From NCBI RefSeq assembly GCF_900450705.1, contig NZ_UGHK01000002.1:1616970-1680969 (forward strand): 64,000 bases of DNA, read 5' to 3'. Of this stretch, positions 29,324 to 41,286 are shown piece after piece. The stretch comes from Avibacterium paragallinarum. GTDB lineage: Bacteria; Pseudomonadota; Gammaproteobacteria; Enterobacterales; Pasteurellaceae. A program made the translations under genes and the position numbers. The notes under the pieces were generated by a model. It saw nothing but the letters and a program-made list of their open reading frames with translations, searched no databases and was not told the origin of the DNA. Position 1 is the first letter of the stretch, and each line of letters opens with the position of its first letter.

Positions 29324-30358
29324 ATGCGAATTTTAGGCATTGAAACCTCCTGTGATGAAACGGGCGTGGCGATTTATGACGAAGAAAAAGGCTTAATCGC
29401 CAACCAGCTTTACACCCAAATTGCCTTACACGCCGATTACGGCGGCGTTGTGCCAGAGCTAGCCTCACGCGATCATATCCGCAAAACCACGCCGTTAATT
29501 CAAGCGGCATTGCAAGAAGCCAATCTCAGCCCTGAAGACATCGATGGTATCGCCTACACCTGCGGGCCAGGCTTGGTGGGGGCATTATTGGTTGGCTCAA
29601 CCATTGCTCGCTCTTTGGCTTATGCGTGGAATGTGCCAGCTATCGGCGTACACCATATGGAGGGGCATTTGCTCGCCCCAATGTTGGAAGAAAACGCACC
29701 GCACTTTCCTTTTGTCGCCTTATTGGTTTCGGGCGGGCATACTCAGCTTGTCCGTGTTGATGGCGTTGGCAGCTATGAAGTGTTGGGCGAAAGCATTGAC
29801 GACGCGGCAGGTGAAGCCTTCGACAAAACCGCAAAATTGCTTGGTTTAGATTACCCTGGAGGGGCAGCCTTAGCCCGTCTTGCTCAACAAGGCACGCCAA
29901 ATCGCTTTATCTTTCCACGCCCAATGACTGATCGCCCAGGGCTAGATTTCAGCTTCTCTGGCTTAAAAACCTTTGCCGCCAACACCATTCAGCAAGCGAT
30001 CAAAGAAGAGGGCGAACTAACCGCACAAACCAAAGCGGATATTGCCTACGCATTCCAACAAGCAGTGGTGGAAACCCTTGCAATAAAATGTCGCCGAGCC
30101 TTAAAAGAAACGGGCTTTAAACGCCTTGTGATAGCGGGCGGCGTAAGTGCCAATCAGCAACTACGCCAATCTCTCGCCGAATTAATGACACAACTGGGCG
30201 GCGAAGTGTTCTATCCACAACCGCAATTTTGCACCGATAACGGGGCAATGATTGCCTACACAGGTTTTTTACGCCTCAAACAAGGGGAAAGTTCACCGCT
30301 AGAAATCGAAGTGAAACCCCGTTGGGCAATGACGGATTTAACTGAAATTCACATTTAA
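29324..30358 (+). CDS. tsaD: tRNA N6-threonylcarbamoyladenosine transferase TsaD
   Basis: The 344-residue ASKHA-fold enzyme transfers threonylcarbamoyl to A37 of ANN-decoding tRNAs together with TsaB and TsaE. It begins [19 protein letters not shown] and contains the iron ligand motif HHMEGH (near residue 111), [11 protein letters not shown] and the later [10 protein letters not shown] and [13 protein letters not shown]. Divergent from rpsU, the arrangement common in gammaproteobacteria. Confidence 0.97.
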   Translation: MRILGIETSCDETGVAIYDEEKGLIANQLYTQIALHADYGGVVPELASRDHIRKTTPLIQAALQEANLSPEDIDGIAYTCGPGLVGALLVGSTIARSLAYAWNVPAIGVHHMEGHLLAPMLEENAPHFPFVALLVSGGHTQLVRVDGVGSYEVLGESIDDAAGEAFDKTAKLLGLDYPGGAALARLAQQGTPNRFIFPRPMTDRPGLDFSFSGLKTFAANTIQQAIKEEGELTAQTKADIAYAFQQAVVETLAIKCRRALKETGFKRLVIAGGVSANQQLRQSLAELMTQLGGEVFYPQPQFCTDNGAMIAYTGFLRLKQGESSPLEIEVKPRWAMTDLTEIHI

Positions 30359-30370
30359 AAAGGAAAAATT

Positions 30371-30604
30371 ATGCAACAATCTCATTCTTCTGCCATTCGT
30401 GCCGCAGGGATCGGCTGTGCCTTAATGCTGCTCCTCATTGCCATTGCCTTATTTACCCTCCCCTCATCGCAAATCGTGGATTACCTAACCCTTGCGGGCG
30501 AATGGGTGGGGCAAGGCACAACGGTCGGCATTTTTATGCTCGCCGCTTTACCGTCGCTCACCGCATTACTTTTTTATTTCATCTGGAAATGGCTCACAAA
30601 ATAA
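30371..30604 (+). CDS. Small two-helix membrane protein, function unknown
   Basis: The 77-residue product has two clear hydrophobic segments ([18 protein letters not shown] near 14-31 and [20 protein letters not shown] near 53-72) joined by a short polar loop. AAGGAAAA precedes the ATG. It lies 12 bases after tsaD and 13 bases before tdk on the same strand, so it is probably translated. No family recognised. Confidence 0.6.
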   Translation: MQQSHSSAIRAAGIGCALMLLLIAIALFTLPSSQIVDYLTLAGEWVGQGTTVGIFMLAALPSLTALLFYFIWKWLTK

Positions 30605-30617
30605 CCGCACTTTAATT

Positions 30618-31199
30618 ATGGCAAAACTGTATTTTTATTATTCAACAATGAACGCGGGCAAGTCCACCACCTTGCTACAATCCGACTACAACTACCGCGA
30701 GCGTCAAATGAACACGCTGGTTTACACCGCAGCTATTGACGACCGCTTTGGTGTCGGCAAAGTAACCTCAAGGATCGGCATTAGCCAACAAGCTAAACTG
30801 TTCCACAAAGAAACGGATCTCTTCCTTGACATCGCTGACCATTTGGAGCAAGAAAAGCTGCATTGTATTTTGGTCGATGAAGCCCAATTCCTCACCAAAG
30901 CACAGGTTTACCAACTTAGCGATGTCGTGGACAAATTGCATATCCCCGTACTGTGCTACGGCTTACGCACCGATTTTCAAGCAGAATTATTTGAAGGCAG
31001 CCAATATTTACTGGCGTGGGCGGATCAACTGGAAGAACTCAAAACCATCTGCCACTGCGGCCGCAAAGCCAATTTTGTCTTGCGTTTAAATGACCAAGGC
31101 GAAGTGGTGAAAGAAGGCAGCCAAATTCAAATCGGCGGCAATAACCACTATGTATCCGTATGCCGTCAGCATTACAAAGAGAAGATCGAAAAAGTGTAA
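30618..31199 (+). CDS. tdk: Thymidine kinase
   Basis: The 193-residue salvage enzyme phosphorylates thymidine with ATP. It has the P-loop [13 protein letters not shown] (residues about 9-21), Walker [10 protein letters not shown], and zinc cysteines in CHCGRKANF and VCRQHYK. The frame is open 42 codons upstream across the preceding gene, but [16 protein letters not shown] is the family start. No good Shine-Dalgarno is visible and a USS (ACCGCACTT) occupies that position, so coupling to the small upstream gene is likely. Confidence 0.95.
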   Translation: MAKLYFYYSTMNAGKSTTLLQSDYNYRERQMNTLVYTAAIDDRFGVGKVTSRIGISQQAKLFHKETDLFLDIADHLEQEKLHCILVDEAQFLTKAQVYQLSDVVDKLHIPVLCYGLRTDFQAELFEGSQYLLAWADQLEELKTICHCGRKANFVLRLNDQGEVVKEGSQIQIGGNNHYVSVCRQHYKEKIEKV

Positions 31200-31294
31200 A
31201 AAAGTGTTATTTTTTACCGCTCTTTTATTATTGGAATATCTTTGATATCACATTTTCATAAGACGAAATTATCCAATCACTCGTAGATACTCTC

Positions 31295-31347
31295 CCAACC
31301 TCAAAGCTAAATACTTTTTGCATTATGTCAAAATAATCTGAGGTTGG
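31295..31347. terminator. Long-loop inverted repeat downstream of tdk
   Basis: CCAACCTCA and TGAGGTTGG are exact complements separated by 35 bases, followed by TAAAAAAC. This could be an inefficient terminator or a relic. The rest of the 264-base gap to murQ is AT-rich and shows no gene. Confidence 0.35.
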
Positions 31348-31460
31348 TAAAAAACAAGTCACTTTAGATGTTTTGAAAATAATTATAGGAAAAAATAGGC
31401 AACTTTCTTACCGCACTTCCCCTAGAGGCTCCTATGGGTTCGCTGAAACTAAAGAGATAA

Positions 31461-33340
<1,880 letters not shown>

Positions 33341-33359
33341 AATTTCCTCTTTCGCCCCC

Positions 33360-34406
33360 TTAAAGTGCGGTCAAAATTTGGTGCAATTTTTCCATTACCA
33401 TTGCAGGGGTGATGTCGATTAGGCTTTGATGATAGCCTTCCGCACTGTCTTTGCCTTTGCGGATTTTTTCTAAACCGCCCTGTTGTAAGCGGATAATCAC
33501 CGCATCTTTTGCCAGCGGTGGCGTATATTGCGGGCTAGTTGGGCCATAAAGTGCCACCAACGGACGCTGTACCGCAGAGGCAACGTGCATCAATCCACTA
33601 TCATTGGTTACAATGCCTTGACAATCCGCGATTAAATCCACCGCTTGATTGAGCGTGGTTTGCCCTGCTAAATTTAAGCAATAAGGCTGCAAAGGTTCGG
33701 GCAAGCTCGCACGGATTTCCTCCCCCACGGCTTCATCTTTCGCCGAACCAAAAATGCGAATGCTATAGCCTTGTTCGATGAGATGTTGAGCAAGCGTCGC
33801 ATAATGATAATGCGGCCAACGCTTCGCAGGGCCAAATTCAGCCCCTGGGCCGAACCCTACCGCGGGGCGATTTTCCGCCTGATCAAGCTGAGCGTGAAAA
33901 TGGCTTTTGGTTTGCTCGATTTCTGCCTCGTTCACTTGTAGATAAGGGTAAGGAATGTTCATTTGCTTTGCAGTCGGCACAGCATTTTTTTCATATGCCA
34001 ATGCCACATAACGCTGCACCATCATTGGATAATCCGCTTTATTCTTCCGCAGATCATTAAGGAAAAAATAACGGCTCTCCCCTTTCCAACCACGGCGGCG
34101 AGCAATTTTGGCAAACACAGGAATAAACGCAGATTTGATCGAGTTTGGCAATACAATCGCCATATCATATTGATTTCGCAATGTTTTTCCAATTTGATAA
34201 CGCTGGCTTAAACCAAAGGTACCGTGCCCAATCGGCATTGTGAGAGCCTGACGCACCTCAGGCATTCTATCCAGCAAAGGTTTACACCAATTTGGCGCAA
34301 GCACATCAATTTGGCAATTTGGATATTGCTGTTTTAAGCATTGGTATAAACTGTGCGACATCATCATATCGCCAACCCAAGATGGGCCGATTATTAAGAT
34401 GTTCAT
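33360..34406 (-). CDS. waaF: LPS heptosyltransferase II
   Basis: The 348-residue GT9 enzyme adds the second heptose. It begins MNILIIGPSWVGDMMMSHSLY and has VLPNSIKSAFIPVFAKI, GFGPGAEFGPAKRWPHYHYA and the terminal GIVTNDSGLMHVASAVQRPLVALYGPTSP. It precedes waaC in the same operon and lies near hldD, which makes the heptose donor. A USS overlaps its stop region. Confidence 0.96.
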   Translation of the reverse strand: MNILIIGPSWVGDMMMSHSLYQCLKQQYPNCQIDVLAPNWCKPLLDRMPEVRQALTMPIGHGTFGLSQRYQIGKTLRNQYDMAIVLPNSIKSAFIPVFAKIARRRGWKGESRYFFLNDLRKNKADYPMMVQRYVALAYEKNAVPTAKQMNIPYPYLQVNEAEIEQTKSHFHAQLDQAENRPAVGFGPGAEFGPAKRWPHYHYATLAQHLIEQGYSIRIFGSAKDEAVGEEIRASLPEPLQPYCLNLAGQTTLNQAVDLIADCQGIVTNDSGLMHVASAVQRPLVALYGPTSPQYTPPLAKDAVIIRLQQGGLEKIRKGKDSAEGYHQSLIDITPAMVMEKLHQILTAL

Positions 34407-34560
34407 TCTGCGGTTCTCATTAATGTGTGAATTATATCAATTGTCGGGGGAACGCTATGCCCACTTAAAAATCACGCTTTTCCAGCACTCTTCTATTTGG
34501 TTAAAAATAAAAGTGCGGTGGGATTTTTGCTAATTTTTTACGATTCATCCCGTTTATTTT

Positions 34561-34582
34561 GGGCGAACACATAGGTTCGCCC
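34561..34582. repeat. REP-like hairpin GGGCGAAC...GTTCGCCC
   Basis: A perfect 8-bp stem with 6-base loop, followed by CCTACA. Similar GGGCGAAC hairpins followed by CCTAC are dispersed in many bacterial genomes. It lies between hldD and waaF, downstream of hldD, where it may stabilise or terminate the transcript. Confidence 0.6.
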
Positions 34583-34610
34583 CTACATCTGATTTAATTG
34601 CGTAGTTATG

Positions 34611-35534
34611 TTATTTATTCAACCACGCCATATATTCCGCCACGCCTTCGGCGACGTTTTTGAATGGCTTGTCATAGCCCGTGGCGCGCAGTTTGGTGAG
34701 ATCCGCTTGGGTGTATTCTTGGTAACGGCTTTTTAAATGTTCTGGGAATGGAATGGTTTCAATTTGCCCTTTGCCGTGGAATTTTAGGACAGCTTGAGCC
34801 ACGGCTTCAAAACTTTCCGCTTTGCCCGTTCCGCAATTGTGAATGCCCGAAATACCCTGTTGCCAGCACCAAATATTTACCGCTGCCACATCGCCGACAT
34901 AAACGAAATCACGCAAGAAATGCTCGCTACCAGCGAACAGTTTTGGGTTTTCCCCTTTCAAAATTTGATTGTTGAGGTGGAATGCTACGCTTGCCATACT
35001 GCCTTTATGCTGCTCTCTTGGCCCGTACACATTGAAATATTTGAAACCGCAGACGGGCGATTGTGCCTCTGGTAAAATCTTACGCACATATTCATCGAAC
35101 AAGAATTTTGAGTAGCCATACACATTCAACGGTTTCTCAAACTCACGGGCTTCCACAAAGGTGTCGCTGTCGCCGTAGGTGGCGGCACTGGAAGCATAGT
35201 AGAAAGGAATTTGGCGATCTAAACAATAATGTAATAGCTCTTTGGAATATTCATAATTGTTTTCCATCACGAATTTGCCGTCCCATTCCGTGGTGGCAGA
35301 ACACGCCCCCTCGTGGAAGATCACATCAATCTCGCCTAAATCATCACCAGCCATAATGGACGCGATGAAATCATCTTTATCGCAATAATCCGCAATATCC
35401 AAATCCACTAGGTTCACAAATTTCGTGCCGTCTTTTAAATCGTCCACCACTAAAATATCTGTGCGTCCCATTTCGTTCAACGCTTTGACAATGTTGCTTC
35501 CAATAAAGCCAGCACCACCTGTTACAATAATCAT
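34611..35534 (-). CDS. hldD: ADP-L-glycero-D-manno-heptose 6-epimerase
   Basis: The 307-residue short-chain epimerase converts ADP-D,D-heptose to ADP-L,D-heptose, the donor used by WaaC and WaaF. It has the NADP fold [19 protein letters not shown], catalytic Tyr-x3-Lys in [12 protein letters not shown] (near 138) and the second lysine in [11 protein letters not shown]. It is upstream of waaF-waaC on the same strand, with a 204-base spacer that holds a USS and a REP-like hairpin. Confidence 0.97.
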   Translation of the reverse strand: MIIVTGGAGFIGSNIVKALNEMGRTDILVVDDLKDGTKFVNLVDLDIADYCDKDDFIASIMAGDDLGEIDVIFHEGACSATTEWDGKFVMENNYEYSKELLHYCLDRQIPFYYASSAATYGDSDTFVEAREFEKPLNVYGYSKFLFDEYVRKILPEAQSPVCGFKYFNVYGPREQHKGSMASVAFHLNNQILKGENPKLFAGSEHFLRDFVYVGDVAAVNIWCWQQGISGIHNCGTGKAESFEAVAQAVLKFHGKGQIETIPFPEHLKSRYQEYTQADLTKLRATGYDKPFKNVAEGVAEYMAWLNK

Positions 35535-35671
35535 TTTTCAATCCTCATTTGACGGTCAATATTGGGGCTTATTCTAAAGGATTTTCGCGGTAAGGGCTAA
35601 AGAAATTTCGCCCCTGTTCCCGCTTTTAGGTTATGATATAGCCCAAATTGACTGATGATTAAGGAGAGCCT

Positions 35672-36346
35672 ATGCAACCTAAAGAAATCGCGAAATACAT
35701 TGATCACACCGCCCTCACGGCGGAGAAAACCCCGCAAGATATTCTAAACTTGTGCCAAGAAGCGATGGCACATCAATTTTGCTCCGTGTGCATTAATTCC
35801 GCCTACATTCCCCTTGCCAAGCAAGCCCTCGCACAAAGTGCGGTGAAAATTTGCACCGTTGTTGGCTTTCCGCTTGGGGCGAATTTGAGCAGTGTCAAAG
35901 CCTTTGAAGCCTCAGAAGCCATTAAGCAAGGGGCTGATGAAATTGATATGGTGATTAACCTAGGACTTGTGAAAGCACAACAATGGAAAGCCGTAGAGCA
36001 AGACATCGCCGAAGTGCTTACCGCTTGTCAAGGCAAAACCCTAAAAGTAATTTTAGAAACCTGCCTGCTCAGCAAAGAAGAGATCGTGAAAGCCTGCGAA
36101 ATCTGTAAAAAACTGGGCGTTGCCTTTGTCAAAACCTCCACTGGGTTTAATAAAGGCGGAGCAACCGTTGAAGATGTCGCCTTGATGAAACAAACCGTTG
36201 ACGATGCGGTGGAGGTAAAAGCCTCTGGCGGCATTCGCAACACTGCCACCGCACTGGCAATGCTTGAAGCAGGAGCAACCCGATTAGGCGTAAGTGCGGG
36301 AGTTGCTATTGTACAGGGTGAGAAAGTGCAAGGAAATGGCTATTAA
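35672..36346 (+). CDS. deoC: Deoxyribose-phosphate aldolase
   Basis: The 224-residue class I aldolase cleaves 2-deoxyribose 5-phosphate to glyceraldehyde 3-phosphate and acetaldehyde. Schiff-base lysine is in AFVKTSTGFNKGG (near residue 154); YIDHTAL, VVGFPLGA and EIDMVINLG are also present. A USS lies within the coding region. AAGGAG precedes the ATG. It is divergent from hldD and upstream of fucR; no deoxynucleoside partners are adjacent. Confidence 0.96.
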   Translation: MQPKEIAKYIDHTALTAEKTPQDILNLCQEAMAHQFCSVCINSAYIPLAKQALAQSAVKICTVVGFPLGANLSSVKAFEASEAIKQGADEIDMVINLGLVKAQQWKAVEQDIAEVLTACQGKTLKVILETCLLSKEEIVKACEICKKLGVAFVKTSTGFNKGGATVEDVALMKQTVDDAVEVKASGGIRNTATALAMLEAGATRLGVSAGVAIVQGEKVQGNGY

Positions 36347-36389
36347 ATTTTTGTGGGTTTAATGCCTGTTTTGACCGTTTGGAGGAAAA

Positions 36390-37139
36390 ATGCCAAGTAG
36401 AACATCGCAAATTTTACAGCTAGTGAATGCGTCTGGAAAAGTGAATGTCAATGCCCTCGCCGAGCAATTTGGTGTATCGGTCGAAACCATTCGCCGTGAT
36501 CTGCGAGCGTTAAATCAAAAAGGCTTATTGCATCGCGTTCACGGCGGGGCGATGAGTTGCCAGTCTAAAGACATTGGGCGTTCCTTTCAAGCAAGACAAC
36601 GGTTAAATTCTGAAGCGAAAAAATACATCGCACAACAAGCGGTAGAATATGTGTTTGAAGGGGCGGTGATCGGGCTTGATGCCAGTTCCAGTAGCTGGCA
36701 TTTTGCTCAGCTTATTCCTGATATTCCTTGCACCGTGGTAACCAATTCTATGCACAATATCAATGCCTTAGTTAATAAACCCAATGTAAAAACCATTGCC
36801 ACCGGCGGGGTTTATTCTGCCAAATATGCCGCTTTTTATGGGCCGCTCTCTGAGCAATTATTGCTCCGCTTGCATATTGATCTTTGCGTGTTTTCTTGTA
36901 CGGGCGTTGATAGCAATGGCAGCATTTGGGAATCCAACGAGCTGAACGCGTCCATTAAACGCAAAATGATCGACGCCTCTAGGCAGAAATTTTTACTGCT
37001 TGATAGCTCTAAATTTGAGCGGAAAAATTTAATCAAACTCGGTGAGCTTTCTCAACTGGATATTTTATTTACCGATCAAGCCCCCAATGAAGGTTTACAA
37101 AACTATTGTAAAGAGCAAGAAATTCATCTTGCTTTTTGA
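36390..37139 (+). CDS. fucR: L-fucose operon regulator (DeoR family)
   Basis: The 249-residue protein has the DeoR HTH (RTSQILQLVNASGKVNVNALAEQFGVSVETIRRDLRALNQKGLLHRVHGGA, residues about 4-54) and a sugar-phosphate isomerase-like effector domain (VIGLDASSSSWHFAQLI). In E. coli FucR activates the fuc genes in response to fuculose 1-phosphate. It stands directly ahead of fucIKUAP on the same strand, the order known from H. influenzae. GGAGG precedes the ATG. Confidence 0.93.
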   Translation: MPSRTSQILQLVNASGKVNVNALAEQFGVSVETIRRDLRALNQKGLLHRVHGGAMSCQSKDIGRSFQARQRLNSEAKKYIAQQAVEYVFEGAVIGLDASSSSWHFAQLIPDIPCTVVTNSMHNINALVNKPNVKTIATGGVYSAKYAAFYGPLSEQLLLRLHIDLCVFSCTGVDSNGSIWESNELNASIKRKMIDASRQKFLLLDSSKFERKNLIKLGELSQLDILFTDQAPNEGLQNYCKEQEIHLAF

Positions 37140-37156
37140 CCGCACTTTTTCGTTTC

Positions 37157-37197
37157 AATGCCCGATTTTTTTTTAAAACCAAAAACGGGCATTTTAA
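37157..37197 (+). terminator. fucR terminator
   Basis: AATGCCCG / CGGGCATT form an 8-bp stem with long A/T-rich loop and a T-rich tail. A third CGGGCATTTTTT copy at 37209-37220 could pair alternatively with the left arm. Confidence 0.7.
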
Positions 37198-37219
37198 TTT
37201 CCCTAAATCGGGCATTTTT

Positions 37220-37235
37220 TGTGATCTCTTTCGCA
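37220..37235. promoter_or_regulatory. CRP site upstream of fucI
   Basis: TGTGA-TCTCTT-TCGCA matches the consensus at 9 of 10 positions. It lies about 290 bases before fucI; the interval contains a MITE (37398-37496) which may have displaced the promoter from the gene. Confidence 0.6.
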
Positions 37236-37397
37236 AAAATGACATAAGATTTCTAAAAAGCTGTTCATTTTTTCCCATCTACTGAAAAATAAATCTAGTG
37301 CAATTTCGATTACCAAACCATTTTGCTTTTCTAGCACTTATTTTGTCGTTGATATGCTCAATCTAAGAAGAAAACAAAATGCTGTTTGAAATCTGCC

Positions 37398-37496
37398 ATA
37401 TAGTCGTTTCAATTCAACGTAAGACAAAACTTTGCTCTATAGGCAGTACAGCAAGGCAAACTAACGCCGTATTATTTTGAAATCAAACGACGATAT
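37398..37496. mobile_element. Correia-like MITE between fucR and fucI
   Basis: The 99-base element has imperfect terminal inverted repeats of about 28 bases (22 matches) starting ATATAGTCGTTT and ending AAACGACGATAT. Inside are GACAA, GGCAGTACAG, GCAAGGC and AACGCCGTA, words also found in the same order in neisserial Correia elements. No ORF. It ends 27 bases before the fucI start codon. Confidence 0.65.
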
Positions 37497-37523
37497 TTTT
37501 CAACCAAGAAAGGGGGAAACAAA

Positions 37524-39290
37524 ATGACTGTATTCAAATCCTCACCGATTAAAATCGGTATCCGCCCAACCATTAATGGTCGCCGTATGGGCGTGCGTGA
37601 ATCGTTAGAAGATCAAACAATGGCGATGGCAAAATCGGTCGCTCAGTTGCTTGAAAGCCATATCCGCCATTCCGATGGCTCATTTGTGGAATGTGTGATT
37701 GCGGATAGTTGCATTGGTGGCGTAACGGAAGCCGCCGCCTGTGCGGAGAAATTTAAACTAGAGAATGTAGGGGCGGTGATCACTGTAACCCCTTGCTGGT
37801 GCTATGGCTCGGAAACCATTGATATGGATCCGCATATGCCAAAAGCGATTTGGGGCTTTAACGGCACAGAACGCCCAGGGGCGGTTTATCTTGCCGCTGC
37901 ATTGGCAGGACATTCACAAATGGGCTTGCCGGCATTTTCCATTTATGGCACGGAAGTACAAGAGGCTCAAGACACTCGCATTCCTGAGGATGTCAAAGAA
38001 AAACTGCTCCGCTTCGCCCGTGCGGCACTAACCGTTGCCACCATTCGAGGCAAATCCTATCTTTCTATCGGTTCAGTGTCGATGGGGATCGCAGGCTCAA
38101 TCGTGGATCAACAATTCTTCCAAGAATATCTTGGTATGCGGAATGAATATGTGGATATGAGCGAAATCAAACGCCGTCTTGATCGCAAAATCTATGATGA
38201 GGAAGAAGTGGCATTGGCATTACAGTGGGTGAAAGACTATTGCAAGGAAGGCGTTGATGTGAACCATCCTGATCAGCAAGACAGCCCTGAACAAAAAGCG
38301 AAGTTGTGGGAAACTGTGGTGAAAATGACGATCATCACCCGTGATTTAATGGTAGGCAATGAAAAACTTGCCACCTTGAATTATGGCGAAGAAGCCCTCG
38401 GGCATAATGCCATTGCCGCAGGTTTCCAAGGGCAACGCCACTGGACAGATCATATGCCAAATGGGGATTTTATGGAAGCGATCCTCAACTCTACTTATGA
38501 CTGGAACGGCGTGCGTCCACCTTATATCCTCGCCACCGAAAACGACTCACTCAACGGCGTATGTATGCTACTTGGCAACCAGCTTACAGGGCAAGCCCAA
38601 ATCTTCGCCGATGTTCGTACTTATTGGAGTGAAGAAGCGGTAGAGCGTGCTACTGGCTTCCGCCCTGAAAGCGGTTTTATCCATTTGATCAATTCAGGAT
38701 CGGCAGCACTTGACGGCACAGGGCAACATACCGATGCACAAGGCAATCCTGTGATCAAACCTGTTTGGGAGGTTAGCGAAGAAGACGGCAAACGCTGTGT
38801 AGAAAACACCCGCTGGTGTCCAGCTATATATGAGTATTTCCGTGGCGGTGGCTATTCCTCACAATTTCTCACCAAAGGCGGAATGCCGTTTACAATGCAC
38901 CGCTTGAATCTCATTCGAGGCATTGGCCCAGTACTACAAATTGCCGAAGGCTGGTCGATTGATCTGCCTGAGGAGGTTCACCAAACCCTAATGCAACGCA
39001 CCAATGAAACTTGGCCTTGCACTTGGTTTGTGCCTCGTTTAACGGGAACGGGGGCGTTTACCGATGTGTATTCCGTAATGGCAAATTGGGGTGCGAACCA
39101 CTGCGTCGCCACTTACGGGCATATCGGTGCAGATCTCATCACGTTGGCTTCAATGTTGCGTATTCCTGTGTGTATGCACAATGTGGAAGAGAAAAATATT
39201 TTCCGCCCAAGTGCGTGGAATGGCTTCGGACAAGACAAAGAAGGGCAAGATTACCGTGCTTGTGCCAACTTTGGACCGCTTTACAAATAA
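37524..39290 (+). CDS. fucI: L-fucose isomerase
   Basis: The 588-residue Mn-dependent cytosolic enzyme converts L-fucose to L-fuculose. It begins with [22 protein letters not shown] and includes [16 protein letters not shown]-type and [30 protein letters not shown] segments, typical of FucI and of its usual length. GGGGGAA precedes the ATG. It is the first structural gene of the fuc operon, with a USS-pair hairpin before fucK. Confidence 0.97.
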   Translation: MTVFKSSPIKIGIRPTINGRRMGVRESLEDQTMAMAKSVAQLLESHIRHSDGSFVECVIADSCIGGVTEAAACAEKFKLENVGAVITVTPCWCYGSETIDMDPHMPKAIWGFNGTERPGAVYLAAALAGHSQMGLPAFSIYGTEVQEAQDTRIPEDVKEKLLRFARAALTVATIRGKSYLSIGSVSMGIAGSIVDQQFFQEYLGMRNEYVDMSEIKRRLDRKIYDEEEVALALQWVKDYCKEGVDVNHPDQQDSPEQKAKLWETVVKMTIITRDLMVGNEKLATLNYGEEALGHNAIAAGFQGQRHWTDHMPNGDFMEAILNSTYDWNGVRPPYILATENDSLNGVCMLLGNQLTGQAQIFADVRTYWSEEAVERATGFRPESGFIHLINSGSAALDGTGQHTDAQGNPVIKPVWEVSEEDGKRCVENTRWCPAIYEYFRGGGYSSQFLTKGGMPFTMHRLNLIRGIGPVLQIAEGWSIDLPEEVHQTLMQRTNETWPCTWFVPRLTGTGAFTDVYSVMANWGANHCVATYGHIGADLITLASMLRIPVCMHNVEEKNIFRPSAWNGFGQDKEGQDYRACANFGPLYK

Positions 39291-39300
39291 TCCTGAAGAA

Positions 39301-39330
39301 AAAAGTGCGGTGTTTTTTGACCGCACTTTT
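39301..39330 (+). promoter_or_regulatory. Paired-USS hairpin between fucI and fucK
   Basis: AAAAGTGCGGT and ACCGCACTTTT form an 11-bp stem around GTTTTTTG, directly before the fucK Shine-Dalgarno AAGGAGG (39331-39337). Being intra-operon, it may lower downstream expression or protect the fucI message rather than terminate fully. Confidence 0.65.
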
Positions 39331-39341
39331 AAGGAGGTTCT

Positions 39342-40799
39342 ATGACAATCGCACTGATTTTTGATTGCGGGGCAACCAATTTACGCACCATTGCGATAGA
39401 TCAAAATGGAAAAATGTTAGCCGCTCATCACCAACCCAATCGCACCCAGCCCGATCCGCACTATCCGCATTTTTACATTTGGGATATGGACGAAATCTGG
39501 CAAAAATTGCTCTTTTGTGCCGAGCAAACCTTAACTCAGCTAAAACAATCCCATTCTTTAGCGGAGGTTGTCGGCATTGGCGTCACCACCTTTGGCGTGG
39601 ACGGCACGGCTTTTGACGCACAAGGCAAACCGCTATATCCCATTATTTCGTGGCAATGCCCTCGCACCATTCCCGTAATGGAACGGCTGTCGCACTACCT
39701 TGATGAGCAATCCCTCTATCAACGCAACGGTATAGGACAATATAGCTTCAACACGCTGTTTAAGCTACTGTGGTTGAAAGAAAACGAGCCAGACATTTTT
39801 CAACAAATGGACAAATTCCTGTTCATTTCCTCAATGATTACCCAGCGTTTAACGGGCGTGTTCAGCACCGATCGCACAATGGCAGGCACATCAATGATGA
39901 CGGATCTGCAAAGCCAAACTTGGGATAGCGAAGTGCTGAAGGTGCTGGGGTTACAAACCTCGCATTTTCCGCCAATGGTCAATGCAGGGGAAAAAATCGG
40001 CAATTTAAGCACCGCACTTTGTCAGCAGTTGGGCTTAAATCCAATCCCTGTGATTTCCTGCGGACACGATACCCAATTTGCGGTATTTGGTTCAGGGGCT
40101 GGCATTAATCAACCCGTTCTCAGTTCTGGCACTTGGGAAATCCTAATGGCTCGCACCGAACAAGCCAATCCCCGCTTTGAATTTATCGCTCAAGGGCTAA
40201 CCACAGAATTTGATGCCCTGCCATTTTGTTTTAATCCCGCGGTGCAATGGCTCGGTTCTGGCGTGTTGGAATGGGTGGGAAAAACCTTTTTTGCCGATGT
40301 CAGAGGATCAGCACAATATTACACCACGATGATGAATGAGGCGGAGGTTGCACCCGTGGGATCACAAGGCATTCGCTTTAGTGGCAAGTTTAACCCTGCG
40401 GATAACGGGCAAGGCTTCGGGCAAATTTCGGGGCTTTCAATGCACAGTCAGCGAGGGGAAATTTATCGTGCGGTGTTGGAACATCTCGCCTATCGCCTGA
40501 AAGCGGGTTTGGACATTTTGCAACAAGTTAGCCATTTCAACGCTGAAAGCCTAATTTGTGTCGGTGGCGGTTCTAAAAATGCCTTGTGGAATCAGATTCG
40601 TGCCGATGTATTAAATCTGCCTATAGATGTGGTGGACGTAGCGGAAAGTACAGTGTTAGGAGCAGCGATGTTTACTCTCGCAGGCGTTGGTGTGTATGAC
40701 AACGTGGTACAAGCTCAACAACAAATGCAACCCCGCAAACAGCGAATTTTGCCTTCAAATCAACACCGCACTTTATCAACAGCTTTACCAACAACATAG
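39342..40799 (+). CDS. fucK: L-fuculokinase
   Basis: The 485-residue FGGY kinase phosphorylates L-fuculose. Motifs: IALIFDCGATNLRTIAID (phosphate-1), GVTTFGVDGTAFD, ISCGHDTQFAVFGSG and SLICVGGGSKNALWNQIRADV. A USS near the C-terminus contributes codons. It follows fucI by 51 bases and precedes fucU by 12. Confidence 0.96.
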   Translation: MTIALIFDCGATNLRTIAIDQNGKMLAAHHQPNRTQPDPHYPHFYIWDMDEIWQKLLFCAEQTLTQLKQSHSLAEVVGIGVTTFGVDGTAFDAQGKPLYPIISWQCPRTIPVMERLSHYLDEQSLYQRNGIGQYSFNTLFKLLWLKENEPDIFQQMDKFLFISSMITQRLTGVFSTDRTMAGTSMMTDLQSQTWDSEVLKVLGLQTSHFPPMVNAGEKIGNLSTALCQQLGLNPIPVISCGHDTQFAVFGSGAGINQPVLSSGTWEILMARTEQANPRFEFIAQGLTTEFDALPFCFNPAVQWLGSGVLEWVGKTFFADVRGSAQYYTTMMNEAEVAPVGSQGIRFSGKFNPADNGQGFGQISGLSMHSQRGEIYRAVLEHLAYRLKAGLDILQQVSHFNAESLICVGGGSKNALWNQIRADVLNLPIDVVDVAESTVLGAAMFTLAGVGVYDNVVQAQQQMQPRKQRILPSNQHRTLSTALPTT

Positions 40800-40811
40800 G
40801 GAGGATTTGCA

Positions 40812-41270
40812 ATGTTAAAAGGTATTCACCCCAGTCTTTCACCAGACTTATTAAAAATCCTTGCCGAAATGGGGCACGGCGATGAAATCGTTCTCGCTGA
40901 TGCTCACTTTCCCGCTCATCAACTGCATTCACGCGTGCTTCGAGCAGACGGTGTTGGCATTGCCACCTTGCTAAGTGGCATCACGCCGTTGTTTGAGTTT
41001 GATGCTTATGTGGACGCCCCGCTCATTATGATGCAGGCGGTCAGTGGCGACAGCCTCGATCCCAACGTAGAAATGCGTTATCTCAATGCGATCGCACAGG
41101 CATCAGAAAACCAAAGTGCGGTGCAAAATTTGCCTAAATTAAGCCGTATCGATCGTTTTGATTTTTATGAGCGTGCGAAGCAAGCCTATGCCATTGTGGT
41201 AACAGGGGAATGTGCCAAATACGGCAATATTATTTTGAAAAAAGGGGTTACCCCGATTTCGATCCAATAG
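40812..41270 (+). CDS. fucU: L-fucose mutarotase
   Basis: The 152-residue RbsD/FucU-family enzyme equilibrates fucose anomers for the isomerase. [36 protein letters not shown] carries the conserved histidines and aspartate; the C-terminus has [18 protein letters not shown] with the catalytic tyrosine. Slightly longer than E. coli FucU owing to a USS-encoded insertion around residue 100 (QSAVQN). Confidence 0.95.
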   Translation: MLKGIHPSLSPDLLKILAEMGHGDEIVLADAHFPAHQLHSRVLRADGVGIATLLSGITPLFEFDAYVDAPLIMMQAVSGDSLDPNVEMRYLNAIAQASENQSAVQNLPKLSRIDRFDFYERAKQAYAIVVTGECAKYGNIILKKGVTPISIQ

Positions 41271-41286
41271 TAGTAAGGAAATAAAA

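Noticed and set aside
30492-30617. 42-residue N-terminal extension of thymidine kinase
   Set aside because: It runs through the upstream small membrane protein gene in another frame and is absent from the Tdk family.
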